Assembly (NCBI GenBank): GCA_016183935.1
Contig: JACPDR010000019.1
Coordinates: 1-64,000, forward strand
Length of the DNA: 64,000 nt
Direction: 5' to 3'
DNA from: Caulobacterales bacterium
GTDB lineage: Bacteria > Pseudomonadota > Alphaproteobacteria > Caulobacterales > Caulobacteraceae
The position numbers and the translations under genes are program-made. The notes beneath the pieces were generated by a model. It was not told where the DNA came from. It saw only the letters and a program-made list of their open reading frames with translations, and made no database searches. Each line of letters opens with the position of its first letter. Positions within the stretch are counted from its first letter, which is position 1. This document shows positions 53,223-62,444 of this stretch, in pieces.

Positions 53223-53867
53223 ATGCAACCCATGACCCCGACCCACCACGCCAACCCCATCCCGAACATCCTCACCGGCCTGCGCCTCGTCGCCGGGGTG
53301 GTGATGTTCCTGATCCTGGCGGGGGCGGCGCCGCAGGGCATTCCGATCCTGTCCGACTACCTCAGCCCGGACGACCAGTTCCGCTTCGGACGCACCGCCT
53401 TCATCATCTTTCTCGTCGCCGCCTCGACCGACTGGGTCGACGGCTTCCTGGCCCGGCGCTGGCACGCGACGACCCGCTGGGGCGCCATCCTCGATCCGAT
53501 CGCCGACAAGGTGCTGGTGACCGGGGCCATCCTCGGCGTCCTCGCCTGGGGCTCGGTGCCCCAGATCGCCATCCCCTGCGGCCTGATCCTGTTCCGCGAG
53601 TTCGCCGTCTCGGCGCTGCGCGAGACCGTGGCCGGCAAGGTCAAGCTGCCGGTCACCCTGCTGGCCAAGTGGAAGACCACCCTTCAGATGGTCGCCCTGG
53701 CGGCGCTGCAGTTGGTGCTGCTGTGGGACGGCTTCGGCCTGCCGCTCGAGTGGCAGCCGCATTTCCAGACCTTCGCCTATATCCTGATCTGGGCCGCGGC
53801 CATCGTCACCCTGTGGACCGGCTGGCAGTATTTCTCCAAGGCTCAGCAGAAGATGAGCCAGCTCTAG
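53223..53867 (+). CDS. pgsA: CDP-diacylglycerol--glycerol-3-phosphate phosphatidyltransferase
   Basis: Makes phosphatidylglycerol phosphate, the committed step to phosphatidylglycerol. The 214-residue inner-membrane enzyme has the CDP-alcohol phosphotransferase signature in DWVDGFLARRW and GAILDPIADKVL (DxxDG-x2-AR-x8-G-x3-D-x3-D) and about five membrane helices. NIPNILTGLRL-like PNILTGLRLVAGVVMFLIL opens the protein. The start may be 53223 or 53232. It converges with the S46 peptidase gene. Confidence 0.94.
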   Translation: MQPMTPTHHANPIPNILTGLRLVAGVVMFLILAGAAPQGIPILSDYLSPDDQFRFGRTAFIIFLVAASTDWVDGFLARRWHATTRWGAILDPIADKVLVTGAILGVLAWGSVPQIAIPCGLILFREFAVSALRETVAGKVKLPVTLLAKWKTTLQMVALAALQLVLLWDGFGLPLEWQPHFQTFAYILIWAAAIVTLWTGWQYFSKAQQKMSQL

Positions 53868-53888
53868 CCCGCGTCGGAAAGGGGGGGT

Positions 53889-55970
53889 CTATTCGACCCC
53901 CAGTTCTTCGACCAGCCGTTCCATCCCGTAGACATCCCGCAGCGCCGCCGTCACTGCGCTGGTGGTCACGATCACCGAGCGGTTGACGTCGCGGTCGTAG
54001 CCGTAGGCGTTGCGCTGGGTCAGGACGGTGGAGTCGAAGTTCGCCCCCAGCAGCTCGCCCGCCTCGTTGACCACCGGGCTGCCCGACGAGCCGCCGATGG
54101 TGTCGGACGACACCGCCATGTCCAGCACCGTGTCCGGGTCGATCCGGTCCCTCGCGGCCAGCAGCTTCGGGGCGACGTCGAACGGCGGCGCGCCGGTCGC
54201 CCGGTCCCACAGGCCGGCGAAGGTGGTGAAGGCGCCGAAGCGCTGTCCCGGAACGTCCGAGCCCTCGATCCGGCCATAGGTCAGCCGCAGCGTGCCGGTG
54301 GCGTCCGGATAGACGGTGTCGCCATAGGCCGCGAACCGCGCCGCCGCCAGTTGCTCGGACGCCCGCGCCGTCGGCGCCTCGACCCGCGCCTCCCAGTCCG
54401 CGCGGACTGCCCGGGTCTCGTCCTGGATCGACAGCAGGTACTGGATCAGCGGATCGTTCGAGGCCTCGATCGCCGCCAGTCCGCCCTCCCACAGCGCCCG
54501 GCGCACCGCCGGGTCGGCCAGCGTGGTGCCCTCGACCAGGCGCGCCGACAGACCCTCCGGCGACTCCTGGCCCAGCAGGCCCCGCACACGGGGGTCATCG
54601 ACGGTCAGCCACTCGCGGGTCTTGGACAGCCACCATTCCAGCCGAACCTGCTCCAGCGACGGATAGACCGGACGCTCGGCGAACAGGCCCGACTGCGCCG
54701 TCGCCAGCCGGCTGTCGGCGTATTCCGGCAGGCGCTCCGCCGAGGGCTTGGCCCGCTCCTGCGCGCCCCGCACCAGCGTCCGCGCCCAGCTGAACAGCTG
54801 CGAGCCGCCGCCGACGGAGGTGGTGCCCATGCCGGTTCCGCCCTCCAACAGGGCCATGGCGGCGTAGGTCTCGCGCACGATCGGCTGGACCGTCGCGAGC
54901 TCAGCCCACGGATCGGAGCCGGCGGCGTTCGGCAGCGCCGCATACCGGCCGCGGAAGTCGGCCTCCGCCTCGGCCTTCATGCGCATGAAGGCGGGGTCGA
55001 CCAGGGCCGCCATCCGCCCCCGACCGCGCTTGTAGGTGTTCTCCACCCCCGAGATCGGGTCCATGGCGATGAAGGCGTTTTCCTCGCTCTCCTCGGAGAA
55101 GCGGATCAGCCGCCCCCGCAGCTCCGAGGCGATCAGCTGGTCCAGCGGCAGGACGACGTCGCGGATGGTCGTCAGCTGGTCCATGGTCAACAGCCGCTGG
55201 GTCGAACCGGGGCTGCCCGAGACGAACACGGGCGTGCCCTCGACCGGCTTGTCGGCGTTCCATTTGAAGTGGGTCGGCGTCGCCACCGGCTGGCCGTTCT
55301 CGTACAGGCGGATGAAGGCCGCATCGATGGCGAAGCGGGGGAAGCTGAAGTTGTCCAGGTCGCCGCCGAAGGTCGCCGCCCGGTCCTCGGGCGCGAAGGC
55401 CAGCCGCACGTCGGTGTAGCGGCGGTACTGGTACAGCTTGAACTGGCCGCCCCGGTACAGGCTGACCACCTGGCACCGCATCGTCGCGTCGCCGGCGCAG
55501 GCCTCCTGCTCGATCCGGCCCGACTCGGCGTCACGCGCCTGGGTGAAGGCCTGTCCCTCAAGCCCCGCGCCCGCCGCGTGCATCCGCTCGGTCACGTCGG
55601 AGATGTCGGTCAGGATCTCGGCGGTGCCGCCGGGGCATTTCAGTTCCTCCTCGCGGGTCCGCGGGGCGAAGCCGGTCTCGGCGTAGTTCACCGCCTGCGT
55701 CGAAAGATTGGCCACGCAGGTGGCGACGCAGTGGTTGTTGGTCATCACCAGGCCCTCGGACGAGACCAGCCCTGCCGAACAGCCGCCGTACTTGACCGAG
55801 GACAGCCGCACCCGGTCCAGCCACGCCTGGTCGATGTTGGTCCCCAGCGTCTGGTTGGCCCGCGCGATGGGGAAGTTGTCGAACGTCCACATGCCTTCTT
55901 CGGCCCGCGCCGAAGGGGCGGCGGTGAAGACGAGGACAGCGGCGGAGGCGGCGAGGGCGAGATGACGCAT
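53889..55970 (-). CDS. S46-family dipeptidyl-peptidase, copy 1
   Basis: A 693-residue secreted exopeptidase of the DPP7/DPP11 family that releases N-terminal dipeptides. It has a signal peptide (to about residue 23), GMWTFDNFP at the mature N-terminus, catalytic His80 (TNNHCVA), an Asp in FGGDLDNFSFPRF (204-214) and Ser631 (GGSSGSPVVN). After the serine, the sequence reads NFDSTVLTQRNAYGYD, unlike copy 2. The mature N-terminal GMWT is conserved because it forms the substrate-binding site. It lies directly downstream of copy 2 and shares its strand. Confidence 0.93.
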   Translation of the reverse strand: MRHLALAASAAVLVFTAAPSARAEEGMWTFDNFPIARANQTLGTNIDQAWLDRVRLSSVKYGGCSAGLVSSEGLVMTNNHCVATCVANLSTQAVNYAETGFAPRTREEELKCPGGTAEILTDISDVTERMHAAGAGLEGQAFTQARDAESGRIEQEACAGDATMRCQVVSLYRGGQFKLYQYRRYTDVRLAFAPEDRAATFGGDLDNFSFPRFAIDAAFIRLYENGQPVATPTHFKWNADKPVEGTPVFVSGSPGSTQRLLTMDQLTTIRDVVLPLDQLIASELRGRLIRFSEESEENAFIAMDPISGVENTYKRGRGRMAALVDPAFMRMKAEAEADFRGRYAALPNAAGSDPWAELATVQPIVRETYAAMALLEGGTGMGTTSVGGGSQLFSWARTLVRGAQERAKPSAERLPEYADSRLATAQSGLFAERPVYPSLEQVRLEWWLSKTREWLTVDDPRVRGLLGQESPEGLSARLVEGTTLADPAVRRALWEGGLAAIEASNDPLIQYLLSIQDETRAVRADWEARVEAPTARASEQLAAARFAAYGDTVYPDATGTLRLTYGRIEGSDVPGQRFGAFTTFAGLWDRATGAPPFDVAPKLLAARDRIDPDTVLDMAVSSDTIGGSSGSPVVNEAGELLGANFDSTVLTQRNAYGYDRDVNRSVIVTTSAVTAALRDVYGMERLVEELGVE

Positions 55971-55982
55971 CGTATTCTCCTT

Positions 55983-56130
55983 CCTTCTCCCCTCGGGGGA
56001 GAAGGTGGGCCCGAAGGGCTCGGATGAGGGGGCTCTTTCAGCATCCAGAACGGAAAAAGAGGGCAGGCGTCAACCTACCCCCTCAACCGTCTCGCTTCGC
56101 GAGCCACCTTCTCCCCCGGCGGGGAGAAGG
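55983..56130. repeat. Palindromic MITE-like repeat between the S46 genes
   Basis: Left arm 55983-56032 and right arm 56077-56130 are imperfect inverted copies. Each contains the hairpin CCTTCTCCCC/GGGGAGAAGG and a neighbouring GATGAGGGGG or CCCCCTC segment. The intervening 44 bases look unrelated. It resembles the abundant palindromic repeats of Caulobacteraceae chromosomes. It encodes nothing recognisable. Confidence 0.75.
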
Positions 56131-56137
56131 ATTTTCG

Positions 56138-58210
56138 TCAGGGGCGAACCCCCAGCTCCTCCAGGATGCGCGGGTTCGGATAGACGGTCCGCAGAACCTC
56201 GGTGATCGCCGCCGTCGACACCGAGACCGTCCGGTTCAGGTCGCCGTCATAGCCGAAGGCGCCGCCCAGCGAGTGGATATTGCCGTCGAAGGCCGCGCCG
56301 ATCACCTCGCCCTCGGCGTTGACGACCGGCGAGCCGGAGTTGCCGCCGATGATGTCGTTGGTCGAGACGAAGTCGTAGACGACCTCCTTGTTCACCCGCG
56401 CCTCGTTGTCGGCGAAGGCCTGGGCCAGGTTGAACGGCTCCGACCCGGTGGCCCGCTCGTAGAGGCCGCCGATGTAGGTGAACGGCGGCACCGTCACGCC
56501 GCGATAGGTCCAGCCCTTCACCTCGCCGTACGACAGGCGCAGGCTGAAGGTGGCGTCCGGATACTGGTTGGTGCCGTAGACGGCGAACCGGGCCTGGGCG
56601 ACCTTCTCGGCCGCGCGGGCGGTCGGCGCATTGACCTCGGCCGCCCAGCGGTCGGCGACCGCCTTCGCGGCCGCGTCGTTAGCCGCGACGAAGGCCAGCA
56701 GCGGATCGGCCGCGGACAGCTGCTCCACCGTCATGCCCAGCGCCTGCCGGCGGAAATCGGCATCGGCCAGCTTCGTGCCCGAGATCAGGCGGTCGGCCAG
56801 CGCCTCGGGGCTCTCACGGCCCAGCATCGCCTTCACCTGCGGATTGTCGACGGTCAGATACTCGCGCGTCTTGGACAGCCAGTAGCGCATCCGGATCTCT
56901 TCCATGTCGGTCGAGACCGGGGTGTCCGTGCCGAGCGCCTCGGTCAGGCGGGCGCGCTGCACCTCGGTCATGGCCGGGTTCTTGGCGGCCCGGATCAGGC
57001 TGCGGGCCCACGAATAGAGCTGCGAGCCGCCGCCGGCGGCCTGTTCGAGCTGGCGATAGGGCAGATACAGTTCGGTCGCCGTGGTCTGGACCCGCGCCAG
57101 GTCGGCCCATGGGTCGCCGATCTGCTGCACCAGGTTGGGGTCGGCCGCGACGCGGGCGCGCAGTTCGTCCTCTTCGGCGCGTTTCCGGGCCATGAATTCG
57201 GGATCCGTCAGGGCGCCCTGCTGGCCGTAGTAGACCTTGAAGCTGTTCTCGAGGCCGAAGATCGGATCGAACGACACCCGCTTGGCCTCGTCGCCCGTCA
57301 GCGAATACTCCAGCAGGCGGCCGCGCAGTTCCGAGTTCTGAATCAGGGTGACCGGCAGCTGCTGGTCGCGCAGCCGCTCCAGCTGCGCCATGGTCAGCAG
57401 GCGCGAGGTCGAGCCCGGATTGCCGGACACGAAGGTGACGTCGCCTTCCTTCGGCGCCTCGGCGTTCCACTTCAGGAAGTTCGGCGACTCGATCGCCTCG
57501 CCGTCCTCGTAGGCCCGCAGGAAGCCCGCATCGAGGGCGTAGCGCGGGAAGTTGAAATTGTCGGGATCGCCGCCGAAGAAGGCCGCCTGGTTCTCGGGCG
57601 CGAACACCAGCCGCACATCGTCGTATTTGCGGAACTTGTGCAGGCTGTACTGGCCGCCGCGGTACAGGCTGATCACCTGGCAGCTGAATTTGTCATCGCC
57701 GGCGCAGGCTTCGTCCTGGATCTTCGTGATCTCGGCCTGACGCGCCGCGTTGAAGGCGGCGCCTTCCAGTCCCTGGCCGGAGGCCTGGACGCGGGCCGTG
57801 ACGTCGACGATCTCGGTCAGCACCTCGGCCGTCTGGCCGGGGCAACGAATCTCTTCCTCGCGCGCGGCGGCCGTGAAGCCGTTCTTCACATAGTCCTTCT
57901 GCGCGTCCGACAACTCCTGGGCGCAGCCGACCACGCAGTGCCAGTTGGTCAGGATCAGCCCCTGGTCCGATACGAACGACGCCGAACAGCCCTGGATACG
58001 GACCGACGCGAGCCGCAGGCGATCCAGCCACGCCTGGTCGATCTGCGTGCCGTATTTCTCGTTCACCGACTGGATCGGGAAGTTGTCGAACGTCCACATT
58101 CCCTCGTCGGCGCGGGCCGGGGTGGGCGCGGCGGTGACGGCCAGGGCGCCGGCGACGGCGGCGATGGACGCGGTCACGGCGACGGCGGATCGGAGCGAGC
58201 GAAGGATCAT
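56138..58210 (-). CDS. S46-family dipeptidyl-peptidase, copy 2
   Basis: A 690-residue paralogue of copy 1 with a signal peptide (to about residue 34), the same mature start (GMWTFDNFP), catalytic His91 (TNWHCVV), FGGDPDNFNFPRY and Ser627 (GGNSGSPVVN). The region past the serine reads AAFDGNIHSLGGAFGYDGD, as in DPP7-type enzymes that prefer hydrophobic P1 residues. The ATG at 58210 gives the signal peptide; in-frame upstream starts are not convincing. The pair probably arose by duplication followed by divergence of specificity. Confidence 0.93.
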   Translation of the reverse strand: MILRSLRSAVAVTASIAAVAGALAVTAAPTPARADEGMWTFDNFPIQSVNEKYGTQIDQAWLDRLRLASVRIQGCSASFVSDQGLILTNWHCVVGCAQELSDAQKDYVKNGFTAAAREEEIRCPGQTAEVLTEIVDVTARVQASGQGLEGAAFNAARQAEITKIQDEACAGDDKFSCQVISLYRGGQYSLHKFRKYDDVRLVFAPENQAAFFGGDPDNFNFPRYALDAGFLRAYEDGEAIESPNFLKWNAEAPKEGDVTFVSGNPGSTSRLLTMAQLERLRDQQLPVTLIQNSELRGRLLEYSLTGDEAKRVSFDPIFGLENSFKVYYGQQGALTDPEFMARKRAEEDELRARVAADPNLVQQIGDPWADLARVQTTATELYLPYRQLEQAAGGGSQLYSWARSLIRAAKNPAMTEVQRARLTEALGTDTPVSTDMEEIRMRYWLSKTREYLTVDNPQVKAMLGRESPEALADRLISGTKLADADFRRQALGMTVEQLSAADPLLAFVAANDAAAKAVADRWAAEVNAPTARAAEKVAQARFAVYGTNQYPDATFSLRLSYGEVKGWTYRGVTVPPFTYIGGLYERATGSEPFNLAQAFADNEARVNKEVVYDFVSTNDIIGGNSGSPVVNAEGEVIGAAFDGNIHSLGGAFGYDGDLNRTVSVSTAAITEVLRTVYPNPRILEELGVRP

Positions 58211-58309
58211 GCGGGTCTCTCTCTGGGCGCGCCCGGCCTTTGCCGGGATCATCAGACTACCTACCGCCGATGAACGAAACCCGTCCACACGGCCTTACCC
58301 CGATTTAAC

Positions 58310-58340
58310 TTGGCCCTGACCGCCGGCGCCGTCAGATAAC
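58310..58340 (+). promoter_or_regulatory. Weak candidate promoter for the exporter operon
   Basis: TTGGCC (58310-58315), then 18-19 bases, then GATAAC-like sequence at 58334-58340, 27 bases before the permease start. This is the only AT-richer patch in the 157-base divergent gap. Confidence 0.25.
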
Positions 58341-58367
58341 GATGAACCCCGGGGGCCGATCTCTTCC

Positions 58368-59510
58368 ATGTCGCTTGCACTCTCCACCCTGCTCTACGAG
58401 TGGCGTCGCTATATGGCGGCGATCGTGGCGCTCGCCTTCTCGGGTCTGCTGGTGCTGGCCCAGGTCGGCATGTTCATGGGGATCGGCAAGGCCTTCACTG
58501 CGACCATCGACCGCGCCAGCGCCGACATCATGGTGCTCGCGCCCGGCTCGACCGGCCTGTTCAACGGCGGTCCCTCGGGCGTGCCCCGGCGGATCATGCC
58601 GGTGGTCCAGAGCCATCCCGACGTGATCGCCGTGGCCGACCTCGATGGCTCCGGCGGCCGCTGGCAGAACGTCGTCGAAGGGGATGCTCCGCGCAAGACC
58701 GAGTTCGTCCAGGTCTCGATCATCGACGCGGTCCCGGGCGCCGTGACCGTCCCCACCGACTATTCCCCCGACCTGGTCGAGGCGCTGCGCCAGCCGTTCG
58801 GCGTCGCCATCGACGAGACCGCCCTGGGCCGTCTCGGCGTCAAGCTGGGGGACAAGGCCATCTATAACGGCAAGACGGTGCGCGTCGTCGCCGTCACCCG
58901 CGGCTATCCCAACATGATGCAGGCCGGCGTGGTCATGTCGCGCGACACCCTGCGCATGCTCGGCGAGGCCAGCACCGGCGACCGCGTCGGGCCGCTGATG
59001 GTCGGGATCCGGCCGGGCGCGGATTCCGAGCGGGTCGTGGCCCAGCTCAACGCCCAGTCGAGAGGCCAGTTCAAGGCCTGGACCCGGGCCGAATTAGGCC
59101 AGGCCAACCAAGCGGCCCTCCTCAAGGAGAGCTTCATCGTCATCACCCTGATCTTCTCGCTCATCCTCGGAATTTTGATCGGCGTGGCCATCACCTGGCA
59201 GACCCTGCGCGGCGCCATCATGGCCAACATCAAGGAGTTCGCCTCCCTGCGCGCCCTCGGCGTCTCGATGGGCTCGCTGCGCGCCATCGTCATGGAGCTC
59301 AGCTTCTGGGTCGGAATCGTAGGCATCTTCGCGGCGGGCCTGCTGACCTGGGGCGTGTCGTTGCTGGCCCGGATGGGCGGTCTGACCATGGCCTTCCCGA
59401 TCCCGATGGTCGCCGGCGTCTGCGTCATGCTGCTGGTCATCGCCCTCGCCTCCGGCTTCCTGTCGCTGGGCGTCCTGAAGAAGAGCCAGCCGGCGGACCT
59501 GCTGCGATGA
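58368..59510 (+). CDS. ABC transporter permease (DevC/FtsX type)
   Basis: A 380-residue permease with an N-terminal membrane segment (about 16-38), a large periplasmic MacB-like domain (about 45-245) and three C-terminal segments (ESFIVITLIFSLILGILIGV, ELSFWVGIVGIFAAGLLTWG, VAGVCVMLLVIALASGFL). The conserved coupling segment FASLRALGVSMGSLRAIV lies near residue 300. This is the DevC-like layout of type I secretion-linked exporters. The gene overlaps the ATPase gene (ATGA at 59507-59510). Confidence 0.88.
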   Translation: MSLALSTLLYEWRRYMAAIVALAFSGLLVLAQVGMFMGIGKAFTATIDRASADIMVLAPGSTGLFNGGPSGVPRRIMPVVQSHPDVIAVADLDGSGGRWQNVVEGDAPRKTEFVQVSIIDAVPGAVTVPTDYSPDLVEALRQPFGVAIDETALGRLGVKLGDKAIYNGKTVRVVAVTRGYPNMMQAGVVMSRDTLRMLGEASTGDRVGPLMVGIRPGADSERVVAQLNAQSRGQFKAWTRAELGQANQAALLKESFIVITLIFSLILGILIGVAITWQTLRGAIMANIKEFASLRALGVSMGSLRAIVMELSFWVGIVGIFAAGLLTWGVSLLARMGGLTMAFPIPMVAGVCVMLLVIALASGFLSLGVLKKSQPADLLR

Positions 59511-60262
59511 ACCCGAACACCGTCACTCACGGCCTCGCCGGAACCTCCGCCATCGAGGCGAAGGGCCTGGTCAAGCGCTTCAAGACCGGCCGCACCTTCA
59601 TCGAGGTGCTCAAGGGCGTCGACTTCGACGCGCGCCATGGCGAGATGACCATGGTCATGGGCCCGTCCGGCTCGGGCAAGTCGACCCTCGTCGCCGCCCT
59701 GTCGGGCCTGCTCAAGCCCGAGCAGGGACGCGTCGACGCCCTCGACGTCGACGACCTGTGGGACCATTCGCCCGGCCGCATCGACAAATTTCGCCTCGAT
59801 AACTGCGGCTTCATCTTCCAGGGCTTCAACCTGTTCCCGGCCCTGACCGCGACCCAGCAGGTCATGACCGTGCTGAAGTACCAGGGCGTGCCCAAGGACG
59901 AGGCCCGCCGCCGCGCCGTCGCCGCCCTCGAGGAGGTCGGTCTCGGCGCCCGCCTCAACCAGAAGCCCGACTCCCTGTCCGGCGGCGAGAAGCAGCGCAT
60001 CGCCATCGCCCGCGCCCTGGCCAAGAACCCGGCCCTGCTGTTCGCCGACGAACCGACCTCGGCCCTCGACGGCGAGAACGGCCAGGTGGTCATCCGCCTG
60101 CTGCGCCGCGCCGCCACCGACCACGGCGCCGCCGTCGTCTGCGTGACCCACGATCCCCGCCTCGAGGCCTGGGCCGACCGGGTCATCCACATCGAGGACG
60201 GGCGCATTCTCGACGACCAGCGCCGCACCCCCGATCCCAACGCCACCCTCGGCTCGCACTAG
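59507..60262 (+). CDS. ABC transporter ATP-binding protein (DevA/LolD/MacB type)
   Basis: A 251-residue ATPase with Walker A at 52-60 (GPSGSGKST), a Q-loop in IFQGFNLFPALTA, the signature LSGGEKQR (157-164), Walker B (LLFADE, 177-182) followed by PTSALD, and an H-loop (VTHD). It energises the permease encoded upstream. The cluster order permease-ATPase-fusion protein differs from devBCA but the components match. Confidence 0.92.
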   Translation: MNPNTVTHGLAGTSAIEAKGLVKRFKTGRTFIEVLKGVDFDARHGEMTMVMGPSGSGKSTLVAALSGLLKPEQGRVDALDVDDLWDHSPGRIDKFRLDNCGFIFQGFNLFPALTATQQVMTVLKYQGVPKDEARRRAVAALEEVGLGARLNQKPDSLSGGEKQRIAIARALAKNPALLFADEPTSALDGENGQVVIRLLRRAATDHGAAVVCVTHDPRLEAWADRVIHIEDGRILDDQRRTPDPNATLGSH

Positions 60263-60287
60263 ACCGATCCTCAAGGACCTCCGAAAA

Positions 60288-61301
60288 ATGCCCCGCTTCC
60301 TCAAGAACAAGTGGCTCTGGATCGGCCTGGCGCTGATCATCCTCGTCGTCGTCGGCTTCGCGTTCATGCAGCAGGGCGCGGCCGCGAAGAAGGTCGAGCA
60401 GGAGAAGGCCGCCGCCGAGAAGATCGACAGCCCCTACGCGGCCATCGCCAACGGCAAGGCCGACGTCGAGGGCGGCATCATCCAGGTCGCCGCCCGCCGC
60501 GGCGGCGTGGTCAAGGCGGTCTATGTGCAGGAAGGCCAGCGCGTCGCCTCCGGCCAGATCCTCGCCCGCCAGGAAGACGACGAGCCGCGCCTGGCCCTGG
60601 CCCGCGCCCAGGCCGAGGTCGCCCAGGCCCAGAGCCAGCTGCGCATGATCCAGGTCGACATCAGCACCGCCCGCCGTGAGTACGAGCGGCTCGAGCAACT
60701 GGTCGACACCAATTTCGTCGCCGCCCAACGCATCGACGAGGCCCGCGACGCCATCGCCACGGCCGAGGCCCGCCTCGCCTCGCAGCAGGCCGCCATCCAG
60801 ACGGCCCGCGCCCGTCTCAACGAGGCCGCCTACAACCTCGAACTGACGGTGATCCGCGCCCCGATGGACGGCCGCATCGTGCGCCGCTACGCCAACCCGG
60901 GCGCCGGCGCCTCGACCCTGAACGTGTCCAACATGTTCGACCTCGAGCCCGACACCCAGCGCATCGTCCGCGCCGAGATCGTCGAGGCCGACATCCCCAA
61001 CGTCACCGACGGCCAGGAGGTCGAACTGGTCTCCGAGGTCGACCAGTCCAAGGTCTATGTCGGCCGCGTCCTTCGCCGCGCCCCCCTGTTCGGCGCCCGC
61101 AAGCTGGCCTCCGAGGACCCGTCGCAACGTACCGACGAGCGGGTCGTCGAGGTGGTCGTCTCGGCCGACAACGCCCCGCTGCTGATCGGCCAGCGGGTGC
61201 TGGTCAAGTTCATGAAGCCGGGCGAACGCGCCGGCGCCCCGCGCGCCGCCGCCGCCGGCGTCACCGCCGACCGGGCCATGCAGGCTCCGGCCGCGTCCTG
61301 A
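60288..61301 (+). CDS. HlyD-family membrane fusion protein (DevB type)
   Basis: A 337-residue adaptor with an N-terminal anchor (about 5-25; WLWIGLALIILVVVGFAF), a lipoyl-like half-motif (GGVVKAVYVQEGQRVASGQI), a coiled coil (about 100-180; RAQAEVAQAQSQLRMIQVDI), the second lipoyl half (LTVIRAPMDGRIVRRYANPG) and a beta-barrel domain (IVEADIPNVTDGQEVELVSE). It would bridge the ABC pump to an outer-membrane channel such as TolC. No such channel gene is in the window. Confidence 0.9.
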   Translation: MPRFLKNKWLWIGLALIILVVVGFAFMQQGAAAKKVEQEKAAAEKIDSPYAAIANGKADVEGGIIQVAARRGGVVKAVYVQEGQRVASGQILARQEDDEPRLALARAQAEVAQAQSQLRMIQVDISTARREYERLEQLVDTNFVAAQRIDEARDAIATAEARLASQQAAIQTARARLNEAAYNLELTVIRAPMDGRIVRRYANPGAGASTLNVSNMFDLEPDTQRIVRAEIVEADIPNVTDGQEVELVSEVDQSKVYVGRVLRRAPLFGARKLASEDPSQRTDERVVEVVVSADNAPLLIGQRVLVKFMKPGERAGAPRAAAAGVTADRAMQAPAAS

Positions 61302-61304
61302 CGC

Positions 61305-62102
61305 TCAGCGGCCGGTGAAGTCCGCCGGCCGCTTGTCCAGCACCGCCGCCACCCCTTCGGCGTGATCCTCGGTCAGATGCGCCAGCGCCTGCATGGCCGC
61401 GGTCATCTCGAGCATCTGGTCGAAATTCATGTCGCGGCCCTGGCGCAGCAGGGTCTTGGCCATGCGCAGCGCCTGCGGCCCGTGCGCCGCGACCTTGCCG
61501 GCCGCCTTCAGCGCCTCGTCGATCAGGGTCTCCGGCGCGACCACGTGGTTGACCAGCCCCCAGCGCTCCGCGGTCGCCGCGTCGATCGCATCTCCCGTGA
61601 ACAGCATCTCGGCCGCTCGCGCATAGCCGACGTTTCGCGGCAGCAGCCAGGCCCCGCCGTCGCCCGGCAATATGCCCAGCTTGAGGAAGGGCACGCCGAA
61701 CGTCGCCTCGGTCGAGGCCAGCCGGATGTCCGCCAGCCCGGCGATGTCGCAGCCCAGCCCCATGGCCGGTCCGTTGACCGCCGCCACCAGCGGAACCTCC
61801 AGCCCGTACAGGGAGCGCACGATCCGGTGCACCACCCGGCGATAGCGGTCGCGGATTTCCGCGCCGGTGCCCGCGAACAGGTCGCGCCGGTCGCGCATCG
61901 CCTTCAGGTCGCCGCCGGCCGAGAAGGCCCGCCCCGCGCCGGTGATCACCACGCAGCGCACGCCGGGGTCGGCGTTCACCGCCGCGCACGCCGCCGCGAA
62001 GGCCTCGCCGTCCTCGAGGTCGGGCAGGGCGTTCAGCCGCTCGGGCCGCGACAGGGTCCATAGTTCGATGGCGCCGCGCCGTTCTGTCTGGATCAGGGTC
62101 AT
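61305..62102 (-). CDS. Enoyl-CoA hydratase/isomerase (crotonase) family protein
   Basis: A 265-residue crotonase-fold enzyme that acts on acyl-CoA. The oxyanion-hole segments are GAGRAFSAGGDLKAM and NGPAMGLGCDIAGL. The usual first catalytic Glu (in xFGxPE) is replaced: FGVPFLKLG. A Glu at the second position is kept (AAEMLFTG). The reaction may therefore differ from hydration. The start at 62102 (MTLIQTERR) fits the family; 62120 is not needed. It diverges from the DUF1289 gene across 70 bases. Confidence 0.88.
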   Translation of the reverse strand: MTLIQTERRGAIELWTLSRPERLNALPDLEDGEAFAAACAAVNADPGVRCVVITGAGRAFSAGGDLKAMRDRRDLFAGTGAEIRDRYRRVVHRIVRSLYGLEVPLVAAVNGPAMGLGCDIAGLADIRLASTEATFGVPFLKLGILPGDGGAWLLPRNVGYARAAEMLFTGDAIDAATAERWGLVNHVVAPETLIDEALKAAGKVAAHGPQALRMAKTLLRQGRDMNFDQMLEMTAAMQALAHLTEDHAEGVAAVLDKRPADFTGR

Positions 62103-62172
62103 GCGCCAGCAGTGCCGCAATCCGCCGTCCGCGACAATTCCCCATGGCCTCCCGACCGGCTACTGATCCCCG

Positions 62173-62376
62173 ATGCCCGCCACCCCGCCGCCGCCCGGCC
62201 CGCCGCGTTCGATCGCCACGCCCTGCGTCAAGGTCTGCATCGTCGACGGCGCCACCGGCCTGTGCCTCGGCTGCTGGCGCACCCTGTCCGAGATCGGCGG
62301 CTGGAGCGGCCTCACCGACGCGGAGAGGGCGCGGATCATGGCGGAGCTGCCGGTGCGCGCGAAAGCGCGGGAATAG
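62173..62376 (+). CDS. DUF1289 protein (small cysteine-rich)
   Basis: A 67-residue protein with the DUF1289 pattern: PCVKVCIVDGATGLCLGCWR with four cysteines, likely a metal site, then TLSEIGGWSGLTDAERARIM. Function unknown. It is encoded just ahead of the retropepsin-like protease on the same strand, 68 bases away. Confidence 0.9.
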   Translation: MPATPPPPGPPRSIATPCVKVCIVDGATGLCLGCWRTLSEIGGWSGLTDAERARIMAELPVRAKARE

Positions 62377-62444
62377 CCTCCCGCCTTAACCCCCCGCCAA
62401 CCATCCCTCTTCACCGCATCCCAACCGCCTCGTGCGAAAACCCC

